NCBI GenBank assembly: GCA_017464685.1
Contig: JAFTYO010000042.1
Coordinates: 1 to 35,468, forward strand
Length of the DNA: 35,468 nt
Source of the DNA: Alphaproteobacteria bacterium
GTDB taxonomy: Bacteria; Pseudomonadota; Alphaproteobacteria; RF32; CAG-239
Direction: 5' to 3'
Made by a program: the position numbers and the translations under genes. Shown piece by piece: positions 7,931 to 15,624 of the stretch. A model generated the notes under the pieces. It made no database searches and was not told the origin of the DNA. It worked only from the letters and a program-made list of their open reading frames with translations. The number at the start of each line of letters is the position of its first letter. Position 1 is the stretch's first letter.

Positions 7931-8761
7931 ATGAATACAGTTACTCCGTTAATGGCAGGTAAAAAAGGTCTTATTATGGGCTTGGCAAATGACCGCTCCA
8001 TCGCTTGGGGAATTGCTAAAGCATTAAATACACAAGGTGCACAAATTGCCGTTTCATATCAAAATGAAGCTTTGGAAAAAAGAGTTTTGCCGCTTTGTGA
8101 ACAACTTGATAATGAGCCGATGCTCATTAAATGTGATGTTACCGATTCGGCCTCTGTGGAAGCCTGTTTTGAAGAACTCGGCCAAAAATGGGGGAAAATA
8201 GATTTTGTTGTTCATGCAATTGCGTTTTCGGATAAAGACCAATTGAAGGGACGCACCATTGACACAACTTTGGATAACTTTTTGAACACCATGCACATTT
8301 CTTGCTATTCGTTCATTGAAACTTGTCGCTGTGCATCTAAAATCATGAACGAAGGCGGCTCAATTGTTACTTTATCATATTTAGGTGCCGAGAGAGTTTT
8401 ACCCAACTACAATATTATGGGTGTTGCTAAAGCCGCTTTGGAAGCTTCAGTACGTTATGCTGCTGTTGATATGGGTAAACAAGGTGTCAGAGTTAATGCA
8501 ATTTCTGCCGGTCCGATTAAGACATTAGCCGCATCCGGCATTGGTGATTTCAGAAAAATTTTGCGTTGGAACGAATTAAATGCTCCTTTGTTGCGCAATG
8601 TTACTCAAGAAGAAGTCGGCGCCGCCGCTTTGTCTTTGTTGTCACCTTTAGGTGTTGCTATCACCGGAGAAGTTTTACATGTTGATAACGGTTACAACAA
8701 AATTGCCATGTTAAATATGGATAATGCTCGTGAAACTGCTCAGGTTTTGACTGATTTTTAG
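7931..8761 (+). CDS. fabI: Enoyl-[acyl-carrier-protein] reductase (NADH) FabI
   Basis: A 276-residue short-chain dehydrogenase-fold enzyme that performs the last reduction of each fatty-acid elongation cycle (trans-2-enoyl-ACP to acyl-ACP). The FabI form of the cofactor site, GLANDRSIAWGIA, is at residues 17-29. Catalytic residues fall in LSYLGAER (Tyr150) and YNIMGVAK (Tyr160 and Lys167, spacing Y-x6-K). The later ISAGPIKTLAASGI block is also FabI-like. I chose the ATG at 7931, preceded by AAAGGA; a longer upstream reading is not needed. This is the target family of triclosan and related inhibitors. Confidence 0.96.
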   Translation: MNTVTPLMAGKKGLIMGLANDRSIAWGIAKALNTQGAQIAVSYQNEALEKRVLPLCEQLDNEPMLIKCDVTDSASVEACFEELGQKWGKIDFVVHAIAFSDKDQLKGRTIDTTLDNFLNTMHISCYSFIETCRCASKIMNEGGSIVTLSYLGAERVLPNYNIMGVAKAALEASVRYAAVDMGKQGVRVNAISAGPIKTLAASGIGDFRKILRWNELNAPLLRNVTQEEVGAAALSLLSPLGVAITGEVLHVDNGYNKIAMLNMDNARETAQVLTDF

Positions 8762-8774
8762 TTTTATGGTTTAT

Positions 8775-8804
8775 AAAAGTCCGGATTTAAGCCGGGCTTT
8801 TTTG
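8775..8804 (+). terminator. Rho-independent terminator of fabI
   Basis: A stem of about 10 bp, AAAGTCCGG against CCGGGCTTT, followed by TTTTTTTGTTTT, 14 bases after the fabI stop. Confidence 0.85.
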
Positions 8805-8821
8805 TTTTATAAGGATAAAAA

Positions 8822-9583
8822 ATGATAAAAATTTCTGCATATTTGGTTACCTTAAATGAAGAATTGCGTTTGGAAAAAACCTTAAAAGCCGTATCAAAAA
8901 TTGCTGATGAAATTGTGATTGTTGATAGCGGTAGTACCGATAAAACCGAAAAAATCGCTTCAAAATTTAAGGCGAAATTTATTTTTCATAAGTGGAAAAA
9001 TATTTCATCTCAGAAAAATTTTGCCCAGAATAAATGTGCAAATGATTGGGTCATTTCTTTAGATGCTGATGAGGTTTTATCTGATGAGTTGATTGAAGAA
9101 ATTAAGCAAATCAAAAAAAATCCTCAAGCCGATGCCTATAAGGTAAAAATATGTGATATGTTACTAGGGGATAAAAAACCTCGTCTGCTTGCAAGAAGTT
9201 ATAATCAGGTGCGTTTGTATAATCGAAAAAAAGCCAATATGCCCGATGATTTAACTCATGACAGAGTGGTGTTAAATGAGGGTTGTGCAGTTTGCCAATT
9301 AAAGAAAAAAATTCATCACTATTCGTATGTTGCTCTTACACAGTTGTGGTTTAAGCTTAATATGTATACCGATGAATTGGTAAAAGTCGCCATAGGAAAA
9401 AATAAAAAATATACAAGACTTCGTTTATATACCGAGTTTCCTCGTCAATTTTTGTTTTACTATTTTATGCGCCGTTATTGTATATATGGCACTTGCGGAT
9501 TCTGGATGGCAACATCGTATGCTTATTTCAGATTTTTAAAAATCGCTAAGTGGTTTGAATATAAGGCCTTAAATAAGAAATAA
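8822..9583 (+). CDS. Family 2 glycosyltransferase, WaaE/KdtX-like
   Basis: A 253-residue GT-A fold glycosyltransferase. The N-terminus ISAYLVTLNEE begins the nucleotide-sugar fold, followed by IVIVDSGSTDKT and the catalytic-metal region SLDADEVLSDEL (DAD near residue 81). The C-terminal half is basic with an amphipathic or hydrophobic stretch (FLFYYFMRRYCIYG), as in inner-membrane-associated LPS core enzymes. Relatives of the WaaE/KdtX type add a glucose to the heptose of the LPS inner core, but the donor and acceptor cannot be read here. AAGGA lies seven bases before the ATG. Confidence 0.85.
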   Translation: MIKISAYLVTLNEELRLEKTLKAVSKIADEIVIVDSGSTDKTEKIASKFKAKFIFHKWKNISSQKNFAQNKCANDWVISLDADEVLSDELIEEIKQIKKNPQADAYKVKICDMLLGDKKPRLLARSYNQVRLYNRKKANMPDDLTHDRVVLNEGCAVCQLKKKIHHYSYVALTQLWFKLNMYTDELVKVAIGKNKKYTRLRLYTEFPRQFLFYYFMRRYCIYGTCGFWMATSYAYFRFLKIAKWFEYKALNKK

Positions 9584-9650
9584 ATTGCATTAGCTGTTTG
9601 TTGAGATACGATTATTGCTTTTAAGCTTATAATATGCGTATATTTGAATA

Positions 9651-9684
9651 AAAAACACCCTCGGATTTGGAATCTCGAGGGTGT
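9651..9684 (-). terminator. Rho-independent terminator for the small-gene pair
   Basis: A 9-bp stem ACACCCTCG/CGAGGGTGT with a twelve-base loop. The T run is on the minus strand, 11 bases after the stop of the 9696-9896 gene. Without a T run on the plus strand, it is a weaker stop for the glycosyltransferase. Confidence 0.75.
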
Positions 9685-9695
9685 TGGTTAGTAGT

Positions 9696-9896
9696 TTAGT
9701 GTTTTTTGGGCTGTTTGTTAAGCCTATTTGCTTTTTCAAGCTCCTCCATAGCCTCATCTTTAAGGACTATAGCGGTCTGTGGAGGCGGCTTTTCACCAAG
9801 CGGACGGTGATTCTGCGGCGCAGTTTTTACTGCGATGATACCCAAGCCCAAGATTGCAGCTGCTGCAGCCACAACCCGATTCATAATTTTCCTCAT
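9696..9896 (-). CDS. Small membrane or exported protein, unknown
   Basis: A 66-residue protein with one hydrophobic segment near the N-terminus (VVAAAAAILGLGIIAV, residues 8-23), then a proline-rich stretch and a charged tail ending in KKH. It could be a signal-anchored small protein. Two starts are possible: ATG at 9896, four bases after the preceding stop, and ATG at 9884, which has GAGGA five bases upstream. It forms an operon with the gene at 9901-10269 and is followed by a terminator. No family is recognised. Confidence 0.55.
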   Translation of the reverse strand: MRKIMNRVVAAAAAILGLGIIAVKTAPQNHRPLGEKPPPQTAIVLKDEAMEELEKANRLNKQPKKH

Positions 9897-9900
9897 AGCG

Positions 9901-10269
9901 CTATTTGATTATCGGTTTGTACCGAGGATACCCGTTGATTGTATCTGACTGCACATACCTCACACCACTGATTGTGAACTCCTTGCTGACATTGGTCTCT
10001 GAGCTGATGTCTATATCTTCAATCACAGCATACTTTGTGCGCTTGATTGAAAAAACCACCTGACTTTCTCCGCACTTCCTGACTGCCGCAATGAACGGTA
10101 TGTCCTTTGGAAAGTGGTGAACATGGTGACGAAGTGTCATCTTTACGAGTCTGACCTTATCTTCGGTTGGCTCGAGGTCGTTCTTAGTGATATATTCATT
10201 AACCTTTGCGGTCAAAGTAAGCAGATTGACATTTTCAAGAGCTGCCACATTTTTATTCGATTTCTTCAT
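9901..10269 (-). CDS. Hypothetical protein of the no-Shine-Dalgarno group
   Basis: A 122-residue soluble protein of unknown family. It is basic at the N-terminus, contains a His-rich HHVHHF segment near residue 50, and ends in a strand-rich region with GYPRYKP. Upstream of the ATG there is only an A/T-rich stretch (AAAAATTTTTTTGT) with no Shine-Dalgarno, unlike the housekeeping genes here. The coding region looks somewhat richer in G+C than its neighbours. First gene of a two-gene operon with the small membrane protein. These traits suggest acquisition, perhaps from Bacteroidota, where a Shine-Dalgarno is often lacking; this is inference. Confidence 0.6.
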   Translation of the reverse strand: MKKSNKNVAALENVNLLTLTAKVNEYITKNDLEPTEDKVRLVKMTLRHHVHHFPKDIPFIAAVRKCGESQVVFSIKRTKYAVIEDIDISSETNVSKEFTISGVRYVQSDTINGYPRYKPIIK

Positions 10270-10521
10270 ACAAAAAAATTTTTAAATTATTAATACTGTA
10301 ATTCTGATTAAAACACATTTTTTTGGCAAAAGCAAGTAAAAAATGACAAAACTTGTAAATTTTTATATAATTTTTCCAAAAATTGCTTTTTCGGGCTTAA
10401 TTTGGTTTACAAATAAAATTTTTAATCATCGACTCGCAGATTTGTACGAATCTATATTGCACTATTTTTCTTTTTATGATACAGTTTCGCTAAATATTAA
10501 TTATTCTATAATTTTACAATT

Positions 10522-10848
10522 ATGAAAACTCTTGAAATTATTAATTGTGTAGCCTTAATTTGCGTAGCTTTGTGTGCGCTTGTTGAATTTATCTTTTTTA
10601 TGATAAGAGCCTATAAACTGGACAATGCCAAAACTTTTGAAGACTTAAATAAGATCTTCGATCTTGATGGCAAATTTCTGAGGATTATTGTAGCAATAAC
10701 AATGCTCTTGGCATCTGTAATTATACTAACAGGAACATTGTTAATGCATCCTCAATTTTGTGCAATGCAAGTTATAGGAGTTGTACTGTCCGGATTGTGG
10801 TTATTGTTTGCGGTTGTGTATATCGTTATGGCAATAAAAAAGAAATGA
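10522..10848 (+). CDS. Small three-helix membrane protein, unknown
   Basis: A 108-residue membrane protein with hydrophobic segments at about residues 7-29, 54-75 and 83-103 and a short KKK end. Between the first and second helices is a soluble loop with NAKTFEDLNKIFDLDG. There is no Shine-Dalgarno before the ATG (preceded by TTTTACAATT). It has its own terminator at 10853. No family is recognised. The 250 bases before it are A/T-rich and hold no supported gene. Confidence 0.6.
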   Translation: MKTLEIINCVALICVALCALVEFIFFMIRAYKLDNAKTFEDLNKIFDLDGKFLRIIVAITMLLASVIILTGTLLMHPQFCAMQVIGVVLSGLWLLFAVVYIVMAIKKK

Positions 10849-10852
10849 TTTT

Positions 10853-10877
10853 AAGTACTCGTTTAGAGTACTTTTTT
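10853..10877 (+). terminator. Rho-independent terminator
   Basis: AAGTACTC and GAGTACTT pair over 8 bp with loop GTTTA and a following T run. It begins five bases after the stop of the small membrane protein gene. Confidence 0.85.
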
Positions 10878-10941
10878 ATTGACGAAACAAAAAAATAAAT
10901 ATACACTATCTGACAGTAATCAATTTTTAATCTCAATAATT

Positions 10942-11610
10942 ATGAAAATTAAACAAATTCTTTTTCTCATTACAACCACTGTTGTGATGATGAGTTGTGT
11001 AGGTGTACAATTTATGACTGCTGATGATGTAAAGGATCTGGGTTATGAAATAACAGAAGATGCCGTTTACAGCAAAGCAGAAATAAATGGATTTACAATT
11101 ACGGCAAAGCTCAGTCCGACTACAAGAGTTCATACCGATAAAATTTCGGTTCTGACAAGTAATTTTTCAGAAAAAGGAAATTTTATTGTAGCGGATGTCA
11201 AGAAAGACAAAATTGTATCCTCCAGAGAAGACAGCCGATTTAGGTATGAAACAATAAAATATCAAGTTATTCTTGATAACAATGGATTGAGAATTCCATG
11301 TTATTATCTGCAGGAAAGAGCTTACTACAAAGTCGGGTCAGATGAACATCTGATGCCTGTGCCGGAAATTTCCGCTAAAATACTTGAAGACACTGAGGTT
11401 GAAAAGTTAGCTGATGAAACGATTGTTGATATAAATCATCAAGTTTGGTCGGTTAAATACAAGGTTCAGTTAAAAAGCGGAGAATCTGAGTATATGACGA
11501 CATCGTCAACTCAGGTGAAATATTATGAAAACCAAAATATTAATGTTGGTATAGGGATTATTGTCGAAGAATGGAAATCTGTATATCCTGACATTGAAGT
11601 GGAAATTTGA
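10942..11610 (+). CDS. Putative lipoprotein, unknown function
   Basis: A 222-residue protein with a lipoprotein-type signal: MKIKQ, a hydrophobic core, then VMMSC with Cys at residue 18 as the likely lipidated residue. The rest is soluble and probably beta-rich, with paired strands around RYETIKYQVIL and SVKYKVQLKSGE. The chosen ATG at 10942 starts the signal peptide; there is no Shine-Dalgarno (upstream is TTTTTAATCTCAATAATT). The weak lipobox ending in SC and the leader style resemble Bacteroidota lipoproteins. Transcription ends at the terminator at 11612. No domain is recognised. Confidence 0.6.
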   Translation: MKIKQILFLITTTVVMMSCVGVQFMTADDVKDLGYEITEDAVYSKAEINGFTITAKLSPTTRVHTDKISVLTSNFSEKGNFIVADVKKDKIVSSREDSRFRYETIKYQVILDNNGLRIPCYYLQERAYYKVGSDEHLMPVPEISAKILEDTEVEKLADETIVDINHQVWSVKYKVQLKSGESEYMTTSSTQVKYYENQNINVGIGIIVEEWKSVYPDIEVEI

Positions 11611-11611
11611 T

Positions 11612-11640
11612 AAAAGCCCTGTAATAACAGGGCTTTTTAT
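11612..11640 (+). terminator. Rho-independent terminator of the lipoprotein gene
   Basis: AAAAGCCCTGT and ACAGGGCTTTT pair over 11 bp around a short loop, followed by T residues. Confidence 0.9.
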
Positions 11641-11679
11641 TGCGTTTGCGCATACTTCGAATTTCTCTTAAAGCAGTTT

Positions 11680-11898
11680 TTAATTATTTTTATATTCTTT
11701 GCAGATTTTATCAGATGATATCATTTGCTTATCGCTATCGGGTAAATCGTCCATATCGCCAAAGTTATACATACTGCAATTAAAAGACTCTATATCATCA
11801 AGTCCACCATTTTGAAGATCAATTATTGTATCGTCATCAATCCCCAAGATATGAAAATCGGGATAGTTTTTACTCTTTTTTATTCTTTTTTGTTTCAT
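11680..11898 (-). CDS. Small acidic hypothetical protein with a strong RBS
   Basis: A 72-residue protein with a very basic first ten residues (KQKRIKKSKN) and a strongly acidic middle (GIDDDTIIDL; GDMDDLPDSD). The ATG is preceded by a near-perfect Shine-Dalgarno, AAGGAGG, in contrast to the SD-less genes just upstream, so it is likely a real native gene. No family is recognised. It is convergent with the lipoprotein gene and divergent from the hemolysin III gene. No terminator hairpin was seen. Confidence 0.5.
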   Translation of the reverse strand: MKQKRIKKSKNYPDFHILGIDDDTIIDLQNGGLDDIESFNCSMYNFGDMDDLPDSDKQMISSDKICKEYKNN

Positions 11899-12014
11899 GG
11901 CTCATTCCTCCTTGATGGTAAAAGATAATATGCTAAATTCTTTTTTAAATAAAAAAATCTTTACATAAAATGTTTTTTTATTCTAAACTATTAAAAAAAT
12001 ATTGGAGAATATGT

Positions 12015-12671
12015 ATGAAAAATCAAAATTGTTTATCTTATAGCTTAAAAGAAGAAATTATCAGCAGTATCATTCATGGAATAGGCATATTTTTAAGTAT
12101 TGCCGTTTTGAGTGTATTGGTAACATTATCTGCTGTATTCGGTAATGTATACAGCATTGTTTCAACCGCAATTTTCGGTTTTTCGATGTTGCTGATGTAT
12201 TCGGCTTCTACCTTATATCACGCAATACCTTTTGAAAGAGCAAAAAAAATATTTAAAAAATTTGACCATATTGCTATATATTATCTAATTGCCGGCACAT
12301 ACACCCCGTTTTTGTTGGTTGTTATGAGAGGGACGTTAGGTTGGACGATGTTTGGTATTATATGGGGATTGGCCATTATCGGCACAATATTAAAGATATG
12401 TTTGCCGTCAAATGGGAAAAAACTCTGGTCAATTGGTTTATATCTGATTATGGGTTGGTTGGTTGTGGTTGCATCTAACACATTGTTTTCCATAATGCCT
12501 AAAATTGCGATTGTATTTTTGATTTTAGGCGGAGCTTTTTATACCGTAGGTGTAGTTTTTTACATTTGGAAAAGTAAAAAATATACACATGCAATCTGGC
12601 ACGGGTTTGTACTTACTGGTACCATTATGCATTTTTTTGCCATATTGTTTTCTTGTGTATTTGTCGGCTAA
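12015..12671 (+). CDS. Hemolysin III family (PAQR-type) membrane protein
   Basis: A 218-residue protein with seven predicted membrane helices. Family signatures are present: IHGIG near residue 21, YSASTLYHAIP in helix 2 and YTHAIWHGFVL in the last helices. In the related PAQR receptors the Ser and three His of these motifs bind zinc. Despite the name, haemolysis is doubtful for most bacterial members and the function is unknown. The ATG at 12015 follows GGAGA. Its last four bases overlap the end of the convergent VirB8-like gene. Confidence 0.9.
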   Translation: MKNQNCLSYSLKEEIISSIIHGIGIFLSIAVLSVLVTLSAVFGNVYSIVSTAIFGFSMLLMYSASTLYHAIPFERAKKIFKKFDHIAIYYLIAGTYTPFLLVVMRGTLGWTMFGIIWGLAIIGTILKICLPSNGKKLWSIGLYLIMGWLVVVASNTLFSIMPKIAIVFLILGGAFYTVGVVFYIWKSKKYTHAIWHGFVLTGTIMHFFAILFSCVFVG

Positions 12672-13438
12672 TTTCCCTTAGAGCGTTTACGAGCCGTTTC
12701 CATATACGATTCTACACCGCCTTCGGCACCGTGATACGCCAAGGAGAAATTTGACACTAAAAATCCATAAGGATTGAGCATACGTTTTGACCGATCATTA
12801 AACTTTAAGTTAGCGTACATAACTCGCATTGTGGCTCGCCAATAAGTTACAACGGGCTTTTCTTTATCCGGTAAAAAGTCGTAAGACTTAAATTGAGCAT
12901 ACCATAGACCTCTTGACAAAGGACGTATCCACTGCACTTCTATATAACGTTGCAATTTTTTCTTTTGATATTGTGTCATTGCTGATACCAAATCGGTGGC
13001 TATAAACTGAGCATACACATCAGGAGTTTGATACCAATAAAATGCCGATCCTGCAGCCCAACGTCTTTTCATATCACGAACATTACCGACAATAGAAAAT
13101 CTTAAATTTAAATATTCATCTATATATTTTTCCGTAATTAAATCACTTACAGGAAAGACAACTTCGCTTTTTTGCACAACTTCTATTTGTGAAAAATAGT
13201 CATTAATACTGTAAAATGTGGGATAAACACTAAGCTGAGGCAACATTAAATAAATGGTACTGGCAAGCATCATATTAAAACAAATGCTTAATACCGAAAA
13301 CATTACCAATAGCCTTGATGTCCACAAATATCTTCGTTCAGGAAAAGCCTCAACGTGAACTTTTTCAGGATAAGCACCTATTTGATCAGGGCTTTCCTTT
13401 TCTTTGTATTTAAAAAGTGTATGAAAAATTTCAATCAT
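12668..13438 (-). CDS. VirB8-like type IV secretion inner-membrane protein
   Basis: A 256-residue protein with a cytoplasmic N-terminus, one membrane helix at about residues 40-69 and a periplasmic domain. The topology and the C-terminal motif NPYGFLVSNFSLAY resemble VirB8/TrbF, where NP-x-G-F precedes the last strands. VirB8 is a bitopic scaffold of the type IV secretion inner-membrane complex. No other secretion gene is adjacent, so it is either a dispersed component or a relative with another role. The start has only a poor Shine-Dalgarno. Assignment rests on topology, length and the C-terminal motif. Confidence 0.6.
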   Translation of the reverse strand: MIEIFHTLFKYKEKESPDQIGAYPEKVHVEAFPERRYLWTSRLLVMFSVLSICFNMMLASTIYLMLPQLSVYPTFYSINDYFSQIEVVQKSEVVFPVSDLITEKYIDEYLNLRFSIVGNVRDMKRRWAAGSAFYWYQTPDVYAQFIATDLVSAMTQYQKKKLQRYIEVQWIRPLSRGLWYAQFKSYDFLPDKEKPVVTYWRATMRVMYANLKFNDRSKRMLNPYGFLVSNFSLAYHGAEGGVESYMETARKRSKGN

Positions 13439-13572
13439 CTTCTAATATTAACCTCAATTTTACATTTATGTATTATTTTATACAACAAAGTAGTATAAAA
13501 TCAATTAAATACTGTTATTTTTTTAAAAATAATGTAAAAGTATTTTATATAACACGTGTTAAGGATATAAAA

Positions 13573-15465
13573 ATGAAGAAAATTTTTTGTTTTGCGGCAA
13601 GTCTGTTAGCCTTATCTTCTTGTCAAACTTATGATAATGAAGTTACATATGACAAACAAACATCTCAAGCATACTATGCAGATTGGGACAGAGCAATTCG
13701 TATTGATGCAGATATGCAAAATATGTACACAAATACTCCGCGTAAAATTAAGCGCCCGATAGATATGTATATGGCAATGGCTCTTGCTTTAAAATATAAT
13801 TATACAGGCCGGATGATTGCTTATGAAGAAAATCTGCTTAAAGCAGGAAATTCTTCTTATGCCGATATGCAAGATATCTTAGCCAGTGCAGGTTATGTAA
13901 ACACTAACAATTCATCACAATTAAGTCCTGATTTGAAAGTTGCTTGGAATATTTTGGATATGTCCGGTGTTTATTATCAAAACAGTGATCCCTCATTTAA
14001 GGCCAATGTAGCCATTGAGCGCAGTCGTAAGGTGACTCATAATATCTTGCAAGAAGCAAGGCTTTTATATTGGAAAGCTCTTACCGCTCAAAGGCTTATT
14101 CCTGTTATTGATCAGATGAATGAATATATGACCTTGGAAGTTGATGAGATGAATGCATCTGCTAAAGAATTAGCTACACTTGGCGAAGCTACATCAAGGG
14201 AAGATTTAATCAAAAAAAGAAAATATATGGAATCAATCAAAAATTTAGCATCTTTAAAACGTGATTTGGAAACCGCCAAAAGCAGGTTGGCAGCATTGAT
14301 GGGGTTTCATCCTTCAACCGAATTTAAACTTGTCGGTTCACAATATGGCAATTTTGAGTTACCTGAAATCAGGGCAAGTTTAAGCCAACTTGAATGGCTT
14401 GCTTTGTCAAATCGTCCGGAACTTAGAGTTTATGATTTAATTTCAACAAATGATAAAGAACTTATCATTCAAGATTTTAGACATGAATATCAGAATAGAT
14501 ATGTAAACGATTCTCAATATTATAAGCAATGGTCAAGACAAGCCGGTAATATTGGTATGCAACTTATCAGAGCGGCTAAATCTGCTGATATTACAGCATT
14601 AGATAATCTGCGTCGTCAACGCATGACGTCATTGATATTGACTCAGGTACATGTTGCATGGGCTCAGTATATGGCTTCAACTGAAGATTATCAAATCAAT
14701 ATGGAAATTGCAAATACGTCGGAAAATATTGCTGAAGACTTTACTTTTGTGGAAGGTGAACAAAATGAAAAAAGCCAATTAGAGGCTGCTCGTGCCATTG
14801 AAGATGAAGTAAAAGCATTTTTATCTTATGTGGATGTACAAGATGCACTGGGTAATTTATATGCTACAATTGGTCTCGATTCGGTACCTTATTATATGTT
14901 AGGGGAAAAGCCATCTAACATCGCTCTGTATTTAAATAACAATTTGAATAAATGGGGAGATGGTGATTTGGTACCGGATAATCGTCCATATTTATTAAAT
15001 GTACCAACTAAACGTCCTCCTGTAAATGTAACTGCCCAAATCAGATTACCTGATGTTACGGTAGAAACCGGTGAACGCATCAATGTAAAAATTGAAGATG
15101 ATGCTTTTAAACCTTTGGGTTGGACAGGCGTTATTACAACCAAAGCAGGTTTAACCGATGATAATGCTTTGCCCAAATGGCTTAAATATGACTCTCAGAC
15201 CAAAACATTTAGCGGTGTGGCCTTGCCTAGCAAAGGAGGAGTGTATCGTATCAAATTATATATCTCTGATGATACCGGAAATGTTGCTTATTCAACATTT
15301 AAGTTGACGGTTAAGGAAGTTTATGTCCCATCAATGAATGTAAGAGGTCTGACTGAAGGCAGAGGCGCTACCATATTGCGCAGATGTGTAGGAAAAAAAT
15401 GTAAAGACGCTTATATACGTCAGGATGAAATAGGTAAAGAAGTTGAGAGAGCTCCGATGCACTAA
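13573..15465 (+). CDS. TolC-family outer-membrane lipoprotein with C-terminal Ig-like domain
   Basis: A 630-residue lipoprotein. The signal peptide ends LLALSSC with Cys near residue 17 for lipidation. Residues about 45-450 are TolC-like: long amphipathic helices, an EARLLYWKALTAQRLIP helix typical of outer-membrane efflux proteins, a LAALMGFHPSTEF turn and a second repeat (LTQVHVAWAQYMAST). Residues about 530-600 add an Ig/cadherin-like putative binding domain with LPKWLKYDSQTKTFSG and a closing strand STFKLTVKEV. TolC proteins form trimeric outer-membrane ducts for efflux or type I secretion. The start at 13573 has AAGGA seven bases upstream. It could be the duct for the MacAB-type operon at 31333, but the genes are far apart. 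Confidence 0.8.
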   Translation: MKKIFCFAASLLALSSCQTYDNEVTYDKQTSQAYYADWDRAIRIDADMQNMYTNTPRKIKRPIDMYMAMALALKYNYTGRMIAYEENLLKAGNSSYADMQDILASAGYVNTNNSSQLSPDLKVAWNILDMSGVYYQNSDPSFKANVAIERSRKVTHNILQEARLLYWKALTAQRLIPVIDQMNEYMTLEVDEMNASAKELATLGEATSREDLIKKRKYMESIKNLASLKRDLETAKSRLAALMGFHPSTEFKLVGSQYGNFELPEIRASLSQLEWLALSNRPELRVYDLISTNDKELIIQDFRHEYQNRYVNDSQYYKQWSRQAGNIGMQLIRAAKSADITALDNLRRQRMTSLILTQVHVAWAQYMASTEDYQINMEIANTSENIAEDFTFVEGEQNEKSQLEAARAIEDEVKAFLSYVDVQDALGNLYATIGLDSVPYYMLGEKPSNIALYLNNNLNKWGDGDLVPDNRPYLLNVPTKRPPVNVTAQIRLPDVTVETGERINVKIEDDAFKPLGWTGVITTKAGLTDDNALPKWLKYDSQTKTFSGVALPSKGGVYRIKLYISDDTGNVAYSTFKLTVKEVYVPSMNVRGLTEGRGATILRRCVGKKCKDAYIRQDEIGKEVERAPMH

Positions 15466-15475
15466 TGTTTTAAAA

Positions 15476-15512
15476 AAGATCCTCTGACATACAAAGTCAG
15501 GGGATTTTTTTA
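15476..15512 (+). terminator. Rho-independent terminator of the TolC-like gene
   Basis: GATCCTCTGAC pairs with GTCAGGGGATT (11 bp with G-U pairs), loop ATACAAA, then a run of T. Confidence 0.85.
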
Positions 15513-15552
15513 TCATAAACTCATACTTTATTAACTTTTAGGTAAAATTTGG

Positions 15553-15592
15553 TTGATATATTTGATAATCTAGAATAGAATGTAATTCTATT
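15553..15592 (+). promoter_or_regulatory. hpf promoter overlapped by a palindromic operator candidate
   Basis: TTGATA (15553-15558), a 17-base spacer and TAGAAT (15576-15581) make a good sigma-70-type promoter. A perfect inverted repeat AATAGAAT-GTA-ATTCTATT (15574-15592) covers the -10 box and the expected start point. A dimeric repressor bound there would block initiation. The regulator is unknown. Confidence 0.6.
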
Positions 15593-15624
15593 GAGGTATT
15601 AATTATAAGTGATGAGGAAATATT

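Noticed and set aside
10343..10525. A 60-codon frame whose stop overlaps the start of the small membrane protein at 10522
   Set aside because: It has no Shine-Dalgarno or promoter and an A/T-driven composition (many Phe, Ile, Leu, Asn), and it lies in a spacer. The overlap by ATGA alone is not enough.
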